Of a DNA stretch of 64,000 nt, positions 11,261 through 24,415 are shown in pieces (the stretch's first letter is position 1; every line of letters starts with the position of its first letter). The notes beneath the pieces are model-generated. The model was not told where the DNA came from. It searched no databases and was given only the letters and a program-made list of their open reading frames with translations. The DNA lies in the NCBI GenBank assembly GCA_036873755.1, contig JAVTVY010018995.1, positions 1-64,000 on the forward strand, written 5' to 3'. This DNA is from Hanleya hanleyi. Lineage: Eukaryota; Mollusca; Polyplacophora; Lepidopleurida; Hanleyidae. Position numbers and translations under genes: made by a program.

Positions 11261-13520
11261 CTATAACACAATAACTCTCACACAATATAAAGATATCTTG
11301 AAAAACCTGGGCAATATAATTAGGGATATGACTATTCAAACACGATTCAGACATACCGGTGGGTTTTCCTCGAAACATGGATCACTTGTAACAAAGACAT
11401 CTAAACGTAAGCATTAAATATACTATTTCCAGAGACCAGTTTTACGTTCCTAATTCCAACAAAGACACTTGTTTATCCCGTCACGGACTTCTCCGGCATT
11501 GTTTGTCAATTTACCTCCCTCGCCAAAAACACGAAGGGGCAACTGTTCATTCTATTTCATGATTATCAGTTGGGGCTCGATATGGTGCAATTCGATTGCG
11601 CTGTGAATTCAGCTTTCTGATACCGACTTCAAAATACTGTAATGCGGAAATTTCATTCCAAAGTAAGAATTGTTATATTTTTATGTCTACTAATCAGGCC
11701 TGCCCGCACTCAATTGCAAATTCCTAAAGACGGAGGTATAAACTGAAAGGTACATTGATTCTGATTGTCACCCCGCCCATTTTTAACTCATCCATCAGTA
11801 GTATAGAAATGTGAAATCTCTTAGCATTCTTTGTTGGGAAATCGTGGTGGATGAATGAAGCGAAAATGACCCTTGACCTTTGACTGTCGGTCATTTCTGA
11901 TCACCTGACTGGCGGGTGGATGCAAAACAGAGGCTTAAAAAAACAGCCGGACATCTAAAAAATTCGAAAAAATGGACCGTACACCCAGGCAAATGGGCCT
12001 ATATGCACAATATTGGGTCCACTTTGGTCGTGCAGGATCTCGAATTGAACGCTCGTCGACGGCATTTCGGGTAACGTAACTGTCGATCTGATAAAATAAG
12101 GTAGATTCGTAGTCTTCCTCACTCAGGTTTGGGTGGGGTACAAAATCACAGGGTCATGGTTTTATAAATATGCAGTCCGTATATATTTGTCTTTGGGGTC
12201 ATACGACTTCTTGTCAGCACGTCGGCATCGTTTTCCACCACCCTATTAGTGTTGCGTTTCATTCCCTGGAAGGTAGTTTGCTTATCAGCGGCCGTGCTTT
12301 CAGTTGTCAGTGGGTGGGGTCGCAGTATCAGTCAATGGACTGTCAGTGTCCGCCAGTACGCTTTCAGTGTCTGCGTCAGCTTCTCCTCACCCATGTATAA
12401 GATTTTGGTGTGGCATCATATCGTAGCTTCTGGTGAACGTCGGGATTGCTTTTATAGACCCAACACAGTAATGCCCTGCAAACACCTGTATTAGCATCCA
12501 ACCATGATCCATGATCCATGATCAAAGTCGACACATAAGGCTCATTGTAGGCTACTTGGTAGCATCTCTAAGTAATTGACACTGTGTAACTACTCTCAGT
12601 ACATAAAGATAGATGGGTTCTGATATGGATCAATGGCTCTCCTCACTGGCTTGGGTGAAACTTCTGAGCCCTAGTAGTATAGCTCAGAAGCTTTGAATGG
12701 TCTAAATGATCACGTGATATCGTATGGAATTGCTTTAGAATAGGTTAACCAGAAGACTATTCTGTGAAGTCATGTGACGCAGTCAGTATGTCGGCACCTC
12801 TTCCCAATTCCCTTATATGTGTTGTAATCAACGAAACGTAGTGAAGCGTGTCAATGCCCGACGTTACGCTTTTCACTAGTCTGAACGCCTTAACGCTATA
12901 TCGTAACGGCTTATCGCTCTATCGCAATGCCGTAACGTCATCGCACACACATGCTCAATCTCACGTTCGGCTATTTCTGTATTGGCGGCACTTAGCCTTT
13001 CACATAGAACGAACAAAGAGCCTCCCATGAGGAGCGTACGGCAATCCCGTAGTGAGCCGTCTACGAAATAGTGCCTTTGATAATCGAGCGATTCGGTCGC
13101 ATTTTATTGTGTAATGAAGTTAATCGTAATCATAAGAAGACAATGCATTCAAATTATACAAAAATATTTCTATCTTGAATAATAGTAGTTGGTGCCGTGG
13201 GGCGGTATTGTCAACCTCACAGGGTGCAGCCATATTGAAGAAAAGTTCCGCCGCAAATTAATTGTGTGCATGCACGAACGTGATCCCGTTTCCACTCCCA
13301 GAAATCCGCTAGGTCGGAGGTCACTTTCGCAGCTACTGAGTTCTGTGGCTAGATGGACACATTTTTTGAAGATTGGGCATTGACCCTTGATGGAAGTCAT
13401 GTCATCGCCCAAAACGATATCCTTTTACGGGTGTGTCCTCACCTGGGGGTGCCGCTGATACAATATAGATTGTAAGTGATGTCATACACAGAAATGACGT
13501 CATCAGTAGAAGCGGATTCA
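11261..13520. other. No gene recognised
   Basis: Only short unsupported frames are present. Around 12880-12945 there is a short degenerate tandem of 'taacgctatatcgtaacggc'-like words. Nothing here matches the neighbouring large-unit copies. Confidence 0.45.
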
Positions 13521-13523
13521 GGG

Positions 13524-13631
13524 TTACCACCCACAGAGGCGTTGAAAACCGCGGTCAAATTATGAAAACAGCAGTTCCAGGATATGTTGGCATTACAGTA
13601 CTCTGGACTGTCCGAAGACGCTTACGAATAG
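13524..13631 (+). pseudogene. Decayed relative of the small exon at 48.9 kb
   Basis: The translated frame begins LPPTEAL, has an in-frame stop after about 13 codons, then reads KQQFQDMLALQY.GLSEDAYE and ends in TAG. It matches the open exon at 48914-49056 almost residue for residue in the core (LPPTEAL, LALQY, GLS). The match is limited to this short block. The stop and the lack of an extended C-terminus indicate a dead copy. The family is unknown to me. Confidence 0.45.
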
Positions 13632-13639
13632 AGCAGAAC

Positions 13640-14930
13640 GAATGGATGATCATTTCACACGAACAAGAGCGAACATGGTCGAGGATGCGTTTGATACACT
13701 TACAATAGCATAGGCGAATTGTAACCGCACCCATCGCGAATCCCACACCTTTGTTGCCATGTGATGACGTAGGGGATAAATAAAATGTGTAATACACAAA
13801 ATGCTTGTGTAAAAGCAAAATGCTCGTTGCTGTTGTTGTTGCTGTTAATCCTTCTTTCTCTCATTCGATTGCGTCAAGGAGATAAGACATTAGATGCTAG
13901 ATTTAGTTGGGTGTATGAGTGTAGGGATCTTACTCCCCATCATTAGAGCCGTGCACTGGGCACGATTCACTCAGTGACTCACTCATTTGTACCTAACCCC
14001 ATCATTCAGTCACATCTAGTTCCGAAACTCCGATAACATGCAGGAAGTGGTAACTTGTCAGGCTAGACTCATCATGCCCTACTGAGCGCAACCTATCGCC
14101 CGCGCTATCCCACAACCCTTGTAAAAAATGGTGTAGTGACCATTGCTGGCGACTTGTCCTGTAATATCCATTATTCCGAATTTTATCCATTATTCCGAAT
14201 TTTGTGTTTGTCCAGAATACTATTTTGCATCCACCTCCCAGTAACCTGGCCCGAAGAACCCTCGACGAACGCTTCAATACGAGACCCTGCACAACCCATG
14301 TGGACCTAAGATGGTTTATCTAGACCCATTTGACAGATGTAAAGTCTGTTTTTTCGGATATTCGCCGAGATCTGCGGCCATTTCCGAAGTCCTACTTTTC
14401 ACGTCACTGGAAGTGACCTATTCAAGTGGTCATAGTGACTGAAGGCCAAAGGTTGGAGGTCATATACGCCAGATTTCCCAACCACGAATGCTAAAAGAAT
14501 TCACCTTTCTATACAACTGGTGGATAGGTCAAAATACTGGATGGGCTCTCAATTTGTAACTCCGTATTTTGGAATTTGCCATTCCGGTTTGCACAAATAG
14601 TCTCCAACAGCAACAGCAAGTCTCGCATTGTCCCCTTGGCACAGTAAACGGTCAACATGGGTTGGCCTGTAGCAGTATCGTCATACCGGGTATTGAAAAA
14701 GAGATCGCATGTGGAGTGCATCGTGTAGAGCCTCAAGACCCTCTTCGTCCAGTGAGGTAAATTGAAATACAATGCTGTAGAAACTGGTGACGGGACCAAC
14801 AGGTTCCATTGTGTTGAAGAAATACTGAAAGGTATGTCTAAATCGTGTATAGTTGTCAGATCCTTCAGATTTTATTACCCATTTTTCCAGATATATTTAT
14901 ACTGTTTGCGAATGAATGTGATATGATGCT
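13640..14930. other. No gene recognised; partly CpG-containing repeat
   Basis: There are no convincing coding frames. The stretch holds a short direct duplication of 'tccattattccgaatttt' (about 14168 and 14187) and a 'gttgctgttgttgttgctgt' simple repeat near 13828. Confidence 0.4.
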
Positions 14931-14934
14931 CACA

Positions 14935-15150
14935 GAGCTCGAATTTTGGCTGGAGACAACGACAACATGAATATGTCAGTGTCAGTTCAGACTGGCAAGG
15001 TCCTCAGTCGATTCAAGCTTTATATATGCGGTGAAGGCAAATGTACACGGCTGAGAAGTTGGCAGACTAGCGGCGCGAACTCGGCACTCGGATTAGTTCC
15101 GCCGGGTATTATTCAACTGGAACTAAAATCTGTGAATATTTTTTTTCTCG
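14935..15150 (+). promoter_or_regulatory. 5' module: TATA-like box and (mutated) donor, direct copy
   Basis: This is the + strand copy of the module at 11260-11040. It has 'cagactggcaaggtcctcag', then 'gctttatatatgcggtgaag', then AAATCTGTGAATATT, where the donor's G at +5 has become A. Downstream, 'ggtcatgtcagctttaacgg' is fused directly to the ILPNKFF block near 15200. Relative to the - strand block, the sequence corresponding to exon 2 and most of exon 3 is therefore missing here. Confidence 0.45.
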
Positions 15151-18100
15151 CTACCATTCGTGCATTAAATAAGGTCATGTCAGCTTTAACGGACAAGAGC
15201 AGAATACTGCCGAACAAATTCTTCACTGGTTTAGTGGAGAATCCCGAGGAGAGGATGGACTTTGCCAGAAGAGAGATTATGTGAATGCCACACAAGAAAA
15301 TATTTGATGAAACGTTTAGAATATTATTGTCCTGGTCCAATTTTTCTGATATTTATACTTCTCTCTTGGATGAAAAGTTAATGGTTGCACATCAATTGTG
15401 CGTGCGTGTATTAAAGCTCAATATTGAGTCTTTTTGAATTTCGGTACCGTACCCACCGGCAATTTGGAAGGGATGCGGGCACTTTTAAGAAGTCACATCG
15501 AAGGACAATTGAAAAGAAAAAAAGAAGGAACTTAGGCAGTGATGGTGGCAGTGAGCTGTATGGTCGGGCGGCTGGTGTTTGGTTTCCAATCTTTGATTTT
15601 CTATTTGGTGCAAGTGTGATTACATGGCTGTCTAACATCTTTCAATATCAAAGATCACATGAGAATATAATGCTTCTATAAGTCTGAAATCGAATATCCG
15701 CTAATTTTGAGCACAATCTTGAACCTTTGATATCATCCTTCGACCAATCCATTCCTCCCGGCATTGATTGGCGGCTCTCTTCAGAATGTTGGCAAAGCGA
15801 TTTTCTGCCGCTCTGCAAGAATATCATTTTCCCATTCATTTTACCAACGAGGTCGCGTTTGCCTAAGTGTTCAAGAAAACTTATTCTCAGTTCATTTTTT
15901 CTTTCAGGTGTTGCGGTAGGTTTTATTAATGGTCTTACATTTGTTTCTGGAATTATCTGGAATTATATTATTAAGGCGACGGCATCCTCCGATCTTCAAA
16001 GGCCACATTGTAGGCTGTCATATACAAAGCTCTTTGATAGTTTTATATCCATGGCCTGTCCTGTCATAAAAGTTCCATCGAACAAAGAGCCTTTCAAGTT
16101 ATTTACTCGTTCATTGAAGGATTTCGGGAACAGGTCCAAAGGCACAGAATTTTCCAATCTAGGTAAAATACCGTTATATTATATCTGAGTTTACTGAGAT
16201 TGAGTAAGCCTTGACAGATTAATAGCTTCCCTTATAATTACGAGATCCGAATATCCTGTATTGATCCCACAGTACTCGATCGTTTTGGGTACCGGTGTGG
16301 GACCAGGAATATCCGGTGATTAAAATTGCCCAGTTCCTATCTTCTAGTCATGGTTCGTCTGACAAATTCGAAAGCATAGAAACCTGCTTTATGGAAAATG
16401 TTATCTTTTAACACAGCTAGGACATTTTGTTCCTCATCGACAACTGTGGCCGGGCATTTATCACTAGAGAAAAGGATACGAGACTAATCCCCAGGACACA
16501 CTGTGACTATTACAAACTAAAAGCGTAATATAGCTATGGGGAAGTACATGATTTGACATTCCCCATAAATATTTCCAAATATTAAGTTGCCATTTTTCTA
16601 CACCATTCCAGGTCGTACAATACGATAGCGAGTGCTGTTCATCCGTCTGTCCGGACATTGACATTTGTAAGTTGTGTGACATCTCCAGTGCCAGGTCATG
16701 GATGGATCGTTGTCAATGATATATGTTAGTATCAGTTGGGAATTAATCTGATCTCCCGTCCATTCATGGATTCAGTTATTTGACATGGTAGTTTCCTCAG
16801 TTTCATCTATAAAATATTTACAGGTTTGTCGTTTTGTTGAAAGTCAATACAGATGAAGTTTGGGGGCATCACACGCATGATCGTCAGCAGCATGACTGCG
16901 CTCTCCACCCAATGAATCTGGAATGCCAACGTTTCGGTCATGCCTACCCCTCTATCGAACCGCCAGTAATACGCATAAACGGTTTTGTTGTGTCAGATAA
17001 GTGTCTTTTGTTAATTTGTATCCAATTTCGAGACGTCTGGAAACATAGAAAATCAGCCTTAGGTGAAAAATTGACAAATCATCATGTTACATCCCCACAA
17101 GCGCATGGAAATGAAAGTCCTCTACTCCCTTAACTGGTTTTGCGGGCTTTGTTCTTCGATGACGCAAATTTTCCATAATCTTCAGAGTTTTTGTCGTTAT
17201 TAATTTCATTTCAGCTTATAACTGTTCAGACTATGTCATAATTATACCGAGATGAAAGTTTCCCAATATAGGGAAATGGATGCTAAGTTTACAATGCAAC
17301 AAATTGTGTGCGAAGCTATTGAATTTATTTTCAAAATCCTCATATTTTCTATTCAATGTAGTGGGATAAGGAAGGGGCAATTTTAAATGCAGTAAAGGCG
17401 AGATTACATTGTTGTTGGGTATAATAAGATTACTGTAAGTTTGAGACAGAAATGAAAGAGGAATAATTCAATTCAGGGATCCTCGCTAAGACATGCCAAA
17501 CAAATTCTTCAATTGTTAGGAAATTTATTGGAAATTTTACTCGAGGCGGTTTACTTTATCAACCTGTTATAATGGAATGTGTAACCGTGCATAATTGCCT
17601 CTGGCTCCCATATTCCACAACTACAAAAGCGAGAATAGTCCGCAATTTGAAGGCAAGTATCCCTGGAATAGAAGAGATTTCGTGAGAGAATTCAATGATT
17701 AATTCTTCATGTTTTTTCTTCTTTCAGGAAGATAATGTAGTCCCTTGCACGAACAATAGGGAATAAATGACTTGGACAATATTTTGCCTGATCACCTGGG
17801 TAGATCGTACGGATCCAGTGTATTCTAGTAGTAAACAAACATTATCCTTAGGAATAGGGTCGCAATTGAAGGAAAAGCGTGGGTGGTATGTGGATTGAGC
17901 TTTGATCGTGACTGTAAAACGCACGTACAGCCGTATATAGTTTATGCGTACAGCTAATCAGCGTCAATGTTTTTCACGTGATACTCAAGTGATCGGGAGT
18001 GACGTAATTCATGATATATAAACCATCGATACGGTCGGATTCGGTGTGGGTTGTGTAAAATGATGGCTGACCACAGGGGGAATGTTGGAGTTAATGTTTT

Positions 18101-19625
18101 CTGGCTTTGTTTCTGGACAGTGATATATTAATATGCCCACCAATAGGATGGCGTCATCGCGTGCATGTGTACTCGGGGAGTAGTGTGAAAAGGGCATTTG
18201 TGGTATGAACCCGCGTGGTTTGTGGGGAAGTTCGAAATAGTTGCGAATTTACATACATGGCATGAACAACCTATCATTTATTTTCACTGCGATAAGTGTC
18301 GTGTGTGGATTCTACGAAACGAATTCACACGGTACCTGTCGACTGGGGTGGTATCAGGGCCGTTGTCTTTGCAGCGATGGTGACCATCCTGAGTCAACAC
18401 GTGGAGGTTCGAAGGAAAGCTCTCTTTGTGTAGAAAAATAATGTCACGGTCGTCGTATCACATGGCTTGTGACATCTTCAGCGCCAATGCGCAAGTTGCT
18501 AGGTACGTATGTTGAAGATCCCCAAAAAGGGTTAGATGAAATTAGCCAAATAGAAATGAGCAAATTGGCATTGTGGTGTGTCTTCGCTCTGCGCTGGAGC
18601 TATACCCTTCAGAGTGCGCACCGAAGTTAACAAGTTCAAAATAACAATGAGGTCCCTTCCTCGGTCACCAATAGTCAAATAAACTTTAATGCAAACATGT
18701 TTTATCCACATATCATCTGAAATTGAATGCTTGCACCTTTACTTCAGGGCAAATGCCACTTATGTAGTAAAAAATCAAAACCCTTGCAATCCCCTTTAAA
18801 ATCGCTTCAATTTCTCTGGAAAACCCCTACAAAGTAGAAAAAAATTATCATATTCGGCCCATTTTTTCAGAGAAAGCTGCAGCTGCGATTTCATTGAAAT
18901 ACATTGTCTCGTCCGCGGCCAATTTAAAAAAATGAAAAAAACAAAAACATTGACCAACCAGTTTTTGTAAACTTTTCTTGCCGTAAATTAGTCATGATTT
19001 TCATGTTCACCAAAGGGGCGTAACTGAGGCCATTGGCACGTTGCTGATCTCAGCCGGTCTGTAGGCGAACCCAGCCATCGATTCGCATATGTTCGTTTGA
19101 AAGACTGACAATACCCAAAATGGTGGTACTATATAGATATCAGCAACTATAAGCATATACGGAATTGTCATGGGATAAAAATCGGTCGGTCTTCCTTATT
19201 ATGAAACTAGAGATGGGTCATTCCTAAGAAACTGTGGTGCGCACCCAAAACTACTATCGTAGGGCCGTAGCGTTGCATAGAAATTTGGCAGATGAGCTGA
19301 TGCTGGAATTCAAACACTCAGCCTATGAACCCTACATAATTAGTGACACCCAAGACTGAATTCAGACTCATTTATCCATTGATAGTGAACTGCAAGTGAA
19401 CTCCTTTCCTACAGTGGAGATGATTTTAAATCGTGTCGCCCATGACCTCCATTCTGTTGACGCTGCATGTCGTCCTTCCGAGTAGAGAATCTGCACGAGT
19501 CGATTGGTGTAGGCAGTTTTACGAGTGCCAGTACCGCCTCCACAAGTTGATTTTTCTTCTGGCATTTCTGACAGAAAATTGATAACCGTGTCCTGCTTGA
19601 GTAAATGTGCACGGTTGTTTCCTGC
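15151..19625 (+). repeat. Large unit, copy C (longest copy)
   Basis: This is the most complete copy. It runs from the ILPNKFF block through 'tggtttagtggagaatcccg' (15226), 'gagctgtatggtcgggcggc' (15552), 'cttcaaaggccacattgtag' (15995) and 'tttcagcttataactgttca' (17210). It then continues through 'tttcaggaagataatgtagt' (17723), 'agaaagctgcagctgcgat' (18872) and the 'tgaattcagactcatttatc' block (19358). A frame across 15727-16188 is open for about 150 codons, including MACPVIKV and a FTRSLKDFG segment, and passes through AG/GTAAAATACC. In the other copies this frame is broken, so I treat it as residual. No protein family is recognised. Confidence 0.75.
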
Positions 19626-19869
19626 AGTCAGTTTTGTGCGTCACGTTACAAGCGTCTAGTCCGTCATTCATAATCCAGCCGTCGTCCATTAGAGAATATC
19701 CGCGTCCATAATCCAAAGACCTATTCCATTTTCCATATAACAGTATTAGCACCAAATTCAAAAAGACAATCATAGTATACATAAACATAGGCTTGTTTCC
19801 CGCAAGAGAGAAGCGGTCAACAGTTTTCAATGATGCCGGCAAGACATCATGATGTTCCAAAAATATCAA
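19519..19869 (-). repeat. Penelope-like element, 3' tail segment
   Basis: This segment lies downstream of the reverse transcriptase remnant on the same strand. It recurs at about 24420-24660, 33180-33355 and 54000-54240. Its frame is open here for about 116 codons and includes a hydrophobic YTMIVFLNLVLILLYG stretch. Stops interrupt the same frame in the other copies near 24.5 and 54.1 kb. It is therefore probably the 3' untranslated tail or a decayed second frame of the element, not a working membrane protein. Confidence 0.55.
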
Positions 19870-20046
19870 ATCCGTATCGCTGATCAGTATTCTTAATCCA
19901 TAATATTCGTTATAGAGTCGTCATCTAAAAACAGATGTATCTCAGTCACGCTTTGATTGTGACTGTTCATATTAGTACCATGAGGATCTTGAAGTACATG
20001 GGTTCATACGGCCCCTAGCCCCGGGTTAAGCGGAATTAGACACAAG

Positions 20047-20740
20047 TTACGAAACGTAGCTCCATAGATCTTGCACGCTACGTTCGTATTTTGCTATCAG
20101 CATGCGATATGTATCGCCAAATTTGAGAAACTTTGAGTGTAGGCGCTTGGTGGAATAGCCCTGTTTTTTAAGTTTCTGCACCAATGTTTTGTGACGTTGA
20201 TTAAAATCGTCACATTTAATACAGGATCTAGCAACTGCTACTAAGCGAGATATGTATACGCCATATGCAGGTCCCACTGGAATATTACTGTCCAGAAAGG
20301 GATAGTTTACGATGTCGAAATTGTAATCATCTCTTTTGTCATGAAGTCGACGAGAGAGAATGCCCGCTTCATTTTTTATAGAGATATAGATCTAAATATG
20401 ATGTGCCTGTAGGGCTATCTGTAGTTTCCTTCAAATCCACTGAAGGTGGATATATATCCTTCACTGCGTCATTTATATAGCGATTATCCACAGCGAGAAG
20501 ATCGTCTATATAGTGTTTGGTGAATGAGAAGGAACGGGCTTTGAATGGATCGGTTTTTGAAAGCGCCTGCATATAGTCATATTCATAAGAGAACAGATAC
20601 AGGTCAGCCAACAGGGGTGCACAATTAGTACCCATTGGAATACCTATATGCTGCTGATATATTGTGTTGCCAAATTTCACATAGATATTTTTAATGAGAA
20701 ATTCAAGCAACTCTATAAACAAAGAAACATCCCATGAATG
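20047..20740 (-). pseudogene. Penelope-like reverse transcriptase, C-terminal half, frameshifted
   Basis: The first part (20722-20369) shows GIPMGTNCAPLLADLYLFSY, then YIDDLL, the catalytic palm motif with its two aspartates, then SYLDLYL. After a break near 20369-20277 the frame resumes with GPAYGVYISR and RGY-like KQGYSTKRL. These are hallmarks of a reverse-transcriptase family common in marine invertebrates and usually grouped with Penelope-like elements, which copy RNA into DNA for transposition. The N-terminal half and any GIY-YIG endonuclease are absent. A second copy lies at 24844-25712. The order large unit (+) then RT (-) is repeated, so the two have been duplicated together. Confidence 0.8.
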
Positions 20741-21050
20741 ATGCTACATTTGTCTCGCATGCTACAACGTCTTATCAAACCTTTAAACAGTTTGTTGGAA
20801 AATTCATATATAGATTTGTAATGAAATCAGAAACAATATCGACGCCAATTAAAGTGGTGCACTGAGAAAACCACAGCTGTGACTGATTATTCTGTGTTGG
20901 TAAAGTGAATGTTTGCCTCTCAGACGTCCAGAATCAAGAGAACATCCCACGCGTCCCATCGTTTCCTCGTGAGTACCTAATAATGTTGCGCAAGACGAGG
21001 ACATGGACAAGTAGTGTATCAAGACTTAAAGGCGAGATTCTTCAAGTTTG
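20741..21050 (-). repeat. Upstream part of the Penelope-like copy
   Basis: It aligns with about 26005-26275 ('tacaacgtcttatcaaac', 'atcgacgccaattaaagt', 'agcgtcccat'-type text). It holds no intact frame. The matching landmarks at 20761 and 26008 define a duplication period of about 5.25 kb. Confidence 0.55.
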
Positions 21051-24000
21051 AACAAAGACCGCAAGTACACGTATTCCTAGTTGACGGTACATAGATGAGG
21101 GAGGTAAAATCTATAATTTGATCAAAAAACCCGTGTTAACAAACAGTTCTCTTCTCTGGCAGTTTTTCTCCTCAAATTAAATGCAAACTGTCTTCGTCAT
21201 CGATCCGTTTGTTCAAACGGAATGTTAGCCCTTGGTACATTTTTTTGTCCGTTCACTTCAAACCAGTACAGATTAGGAACTGATGTTTCAGTATTGATCG
21301 AGTCCGTTTACATATCGTTAGAGATTTGATAATTTGTTAGCCGCAGATGGTTTACTGGGGAATCCCGATGAAAGAATGGAATTTCCCAGAAGGGAGATTA
21401 TGTGATTGCCACACAAGAAAATATTTGACGGAGCTGGTATAGTTATTCTGATTTTTCAAATTCTCTCCTGAATGAGAAGTCAATACTGTTGCAAACTTAC
21501 AAAAACTGAACAGAGTAAAAAATTTGAGTACGTGTGTCAGGTACGATACCAAAATTTTTGCCCCCAAAATCAGAAATCACTGGAACTATTACGTGTTTTT
21601 ACTTTAGTCCCTGATTTGGAAAAGCAAATCAATTATGCGTGCGTATATTAAAGCTCAATATTGGATCTTGTTGAATATCGTTGACAGATACATTAGCGTA
21701 CCCACCGACAAGTTGGACGGGATGCGGACACTTTTATGAAGTCACATCGGAGGACAATAGAGAAGAATATAAGGAGGAACTTAGGCAGTGGTGGTTAGGA
21801 CCCGTGACCTGTATGATCGAGCGGCTGGTGTCACAGGCGATGGGAGTTTGATTTCCAATCTTTGATTTCTTATTTGGAACAAGTGTGATTACATGGCTGT
21901 GTAATATCTTTTAATATCAAAGCTCACATGAGAATATAATGCTTCCAGAAGTCTGGAATTTTATATCCGCTATTTCTCAGCACAATCTGAACCCTTTACT
22001 TTTAGGCTTCGACCATTCCATTCTTCCGGGCATTGATTGGCGGCTCTCTTAGAAATGTTGTCGAACCGTTTTTCTGCCGCTCTGAAAGAGTATCATGTTG
22101 CCATTCAATCCGTAACAATGAGGTCGCGTTTGTCGAAGCATTCAAGAAAACATAATCTCAAAGTTTCTTTTTTCAGATGTTGCGATATCTTTTATTAATA
22201 ATATTACATTTGTTTCTGAAATTATATTAAGTCGACGCTCTCATCCGATCTTCAAAGGCCACATTGTAGGCTGTCAGATGCAAAGCTCGTTTATAGTTTT
22301 GCATTCACGGCCTGACCTGTCAGGAAAGCTCTACCGCACAAATAGCCTTACAAGTTGTACGATTATATTCGTTCATTGAAGGATTTGGGTTAGAGGTCAG
22401 TGGCACAGAATTTTCCAATCTAGGTAAAATACCTTAATATTACATCTGAGTTTACTGACATTGAGTTAGCCTTGAAAGACTAATAGCTTCTCTAATCACG
22501 AGATCCCAATATCCTGTATTGATCCCACTCATTCGTAGACTCGGTCGTTTTGGGTAGCGGTGTAGGGCCAGGAATATCCGGTGATTAAAGGACCTTGTAT
22601 CTTTAGATGGGTAAATGGCCCCAGGTCAGGTGCAATGCAGAAGTACCAAAATAAAATACTTCCACTACAAGAAATTGATCAATTGGCATGAAGTACAATA
22701 TTATTTTTTACACTCAGAAAATTTCAAGGCACTGAGTCTCATGATTCTCGAGTAACAGGGCCGTAAAGTAGTGCATTTCTGCAAAATAGTTGATTTTGAG
22801 TTAAAAACAATTACGATTGTTCTCTGTAAACACATGAAGATAAACGATAACCAGAACCCGATTTAGTCTACGACTACATATTGGAACAGCGAGTATGCTG
22901 TATCAAGATGGTACTGGTTATCGTTTATCTTCAGATGTTTATAGAAAGAAATATGAGGTGTTTTCGCCTCAAAACTGGCGATTTTGCACGAATGCACTAA
23001 TTCACGGCCCTGTTATTCGAGAATGGTGGGACTCAGTGCATTGAAACTTTTCTGAGTATAGAATATAATATTGTACTTCATGCCAACAGAACAGTTTCTT
23101 GTATATGTAATATTTTATTTTTGGTACTTCTACCGCACCTGTTCTGGGGCCATTTACCCATCTAAACACACGTGGTCCTTTGTCCAGTTCCTATCTTCTA
23201 ATTATGGCACGCCTGACAAAGCCGAGAGAATAGAAACCTGCATTATGGAGAATGTTAAATTTTAACACAGCTAGGACATTCTCCTCCATATTGACAACTG
23301 TGGACGGGCGCTTATCATCAGAGAAAAGGATACGAGACTAATCCCCGGAACATTTTTAGTGATCACACTGTAAGTATTACAAACTGAAAGCGTAATATAG
23401 CTATGGGGATGTACATGATTTGACATCCGCTGTAAATATTTCCAAATATTAAGTTGCCATTTTTCTACACCATTCCAGGTCGTTCAATACGATAGCGAGT
23501 GCTGTCTATCCATCTGTCCGGACATTGACATTTGTAAGTTGTGCGATATCAGTTCTATGTCACGGATTGATTGTTAGGTACGTATGTTGTAGATGAAATC
23601 AGGCATGTAAAAATGAGCAAATTGGCATTGTGGTGTGTCTTCGCTCCGCGATGGAGCTATACCCTTCAGGGTGCGCAACGGAGTTAACAAGTTCAGCTGG
23701 AAATAGCAATGGGGTCCCCTCTTCCGTCATCAATAGTCAAATAAACTTTAATACAAACATGTTATACCCATATATCATCTGAAATTGAATGCTTGCACCA
23801 TTACTTCAGGAAAAATGCCATTTATGTAGTACAAAATCGAAACCCTTTCCATCGCCTTTGAAATCGCTTCAATTTCTCTGGAAAACCCTTCAAAGGTAGA
23901 AAAATTGTTCAAATTCGGCCCATTTTTCAGAGATAACTGCAGTTGCGATCTCAATGAAATACACCGTTTCGTCTTCTACGTTGAGCGGTCAATTCACAAT

Positions 24001-24415
24001 GGCGATAAAACAAAAGCACACCAACCAATTTTTGCAAAATTTTCCTACCGTAAATTAGCCAGGATTTTCACGTTCACCAAAGGGACCTAACTGAGGTCAT
24101 TGGCACGTTACTCACTAATACCAGCCGGTCTGTAGGCGAACCCAGCCATCGATTCGCATATGTTCGTTCAGAAGACTGCCAATTTCCAACATGATGGTAC
24201 TATAGATATCAGCAACTATAAACGTATACGGAATTTTCATGTGGTCAAAATCGGTCGGTCTTCCTTATTATGAAATTAGAAAGGGGCCGTTCCTACGAAA
24301 CTGTGGTGCGCACCCAAAGTTACTATCGTAGAACCCTAGCTTTGTATGGATATTGAGCGATGAGCTGATGCTGGAATTCAAATACTCAGCCTATGAAACC
24401 TATATAATTAGTTAC
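21050..24415 (+). repeat. Large unit, copy D
   Basis: It runs from 'gtacacgtattcctagt' (21065) through 'gccgcagatggtttactggg' (21341), 'gacctgtatgatcgagcggc' (21808) and 'cttcaaaggccacattgtag' (22253) to 'tactcagcctatgaaacc' (24385). It is interrupted by the foldback at 22588-23166. A deletion near 23585 joins 'ggattgattgttaggtacgt' to a late block, skipping over 1.5 kb present in copy C. No intact coding frame remains. Confidence 0.7.
22588..23166. mobile_element. Foldback/MITE inserted in copy D
   Basis: The arms of about 270 bp are reverse complements. The left begins AGGACCTTGTATCTTTAGAT and continues 'gggtaaatggccccagg'; the right ends with 'ctggggccatttacccat' and GGTCCT. The central loop lies near 22870-22905 between two 'gataaacgataacc'/'ggttatcgtttatc' arms. 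At the same position copies A (about 712), B (about 8250), C (about 16320) and E (about 27805) read continuously 'ggtgattaaaattg'. The element is therefore a later insertion, with only a small change at the junction. Confidence 0.85.
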
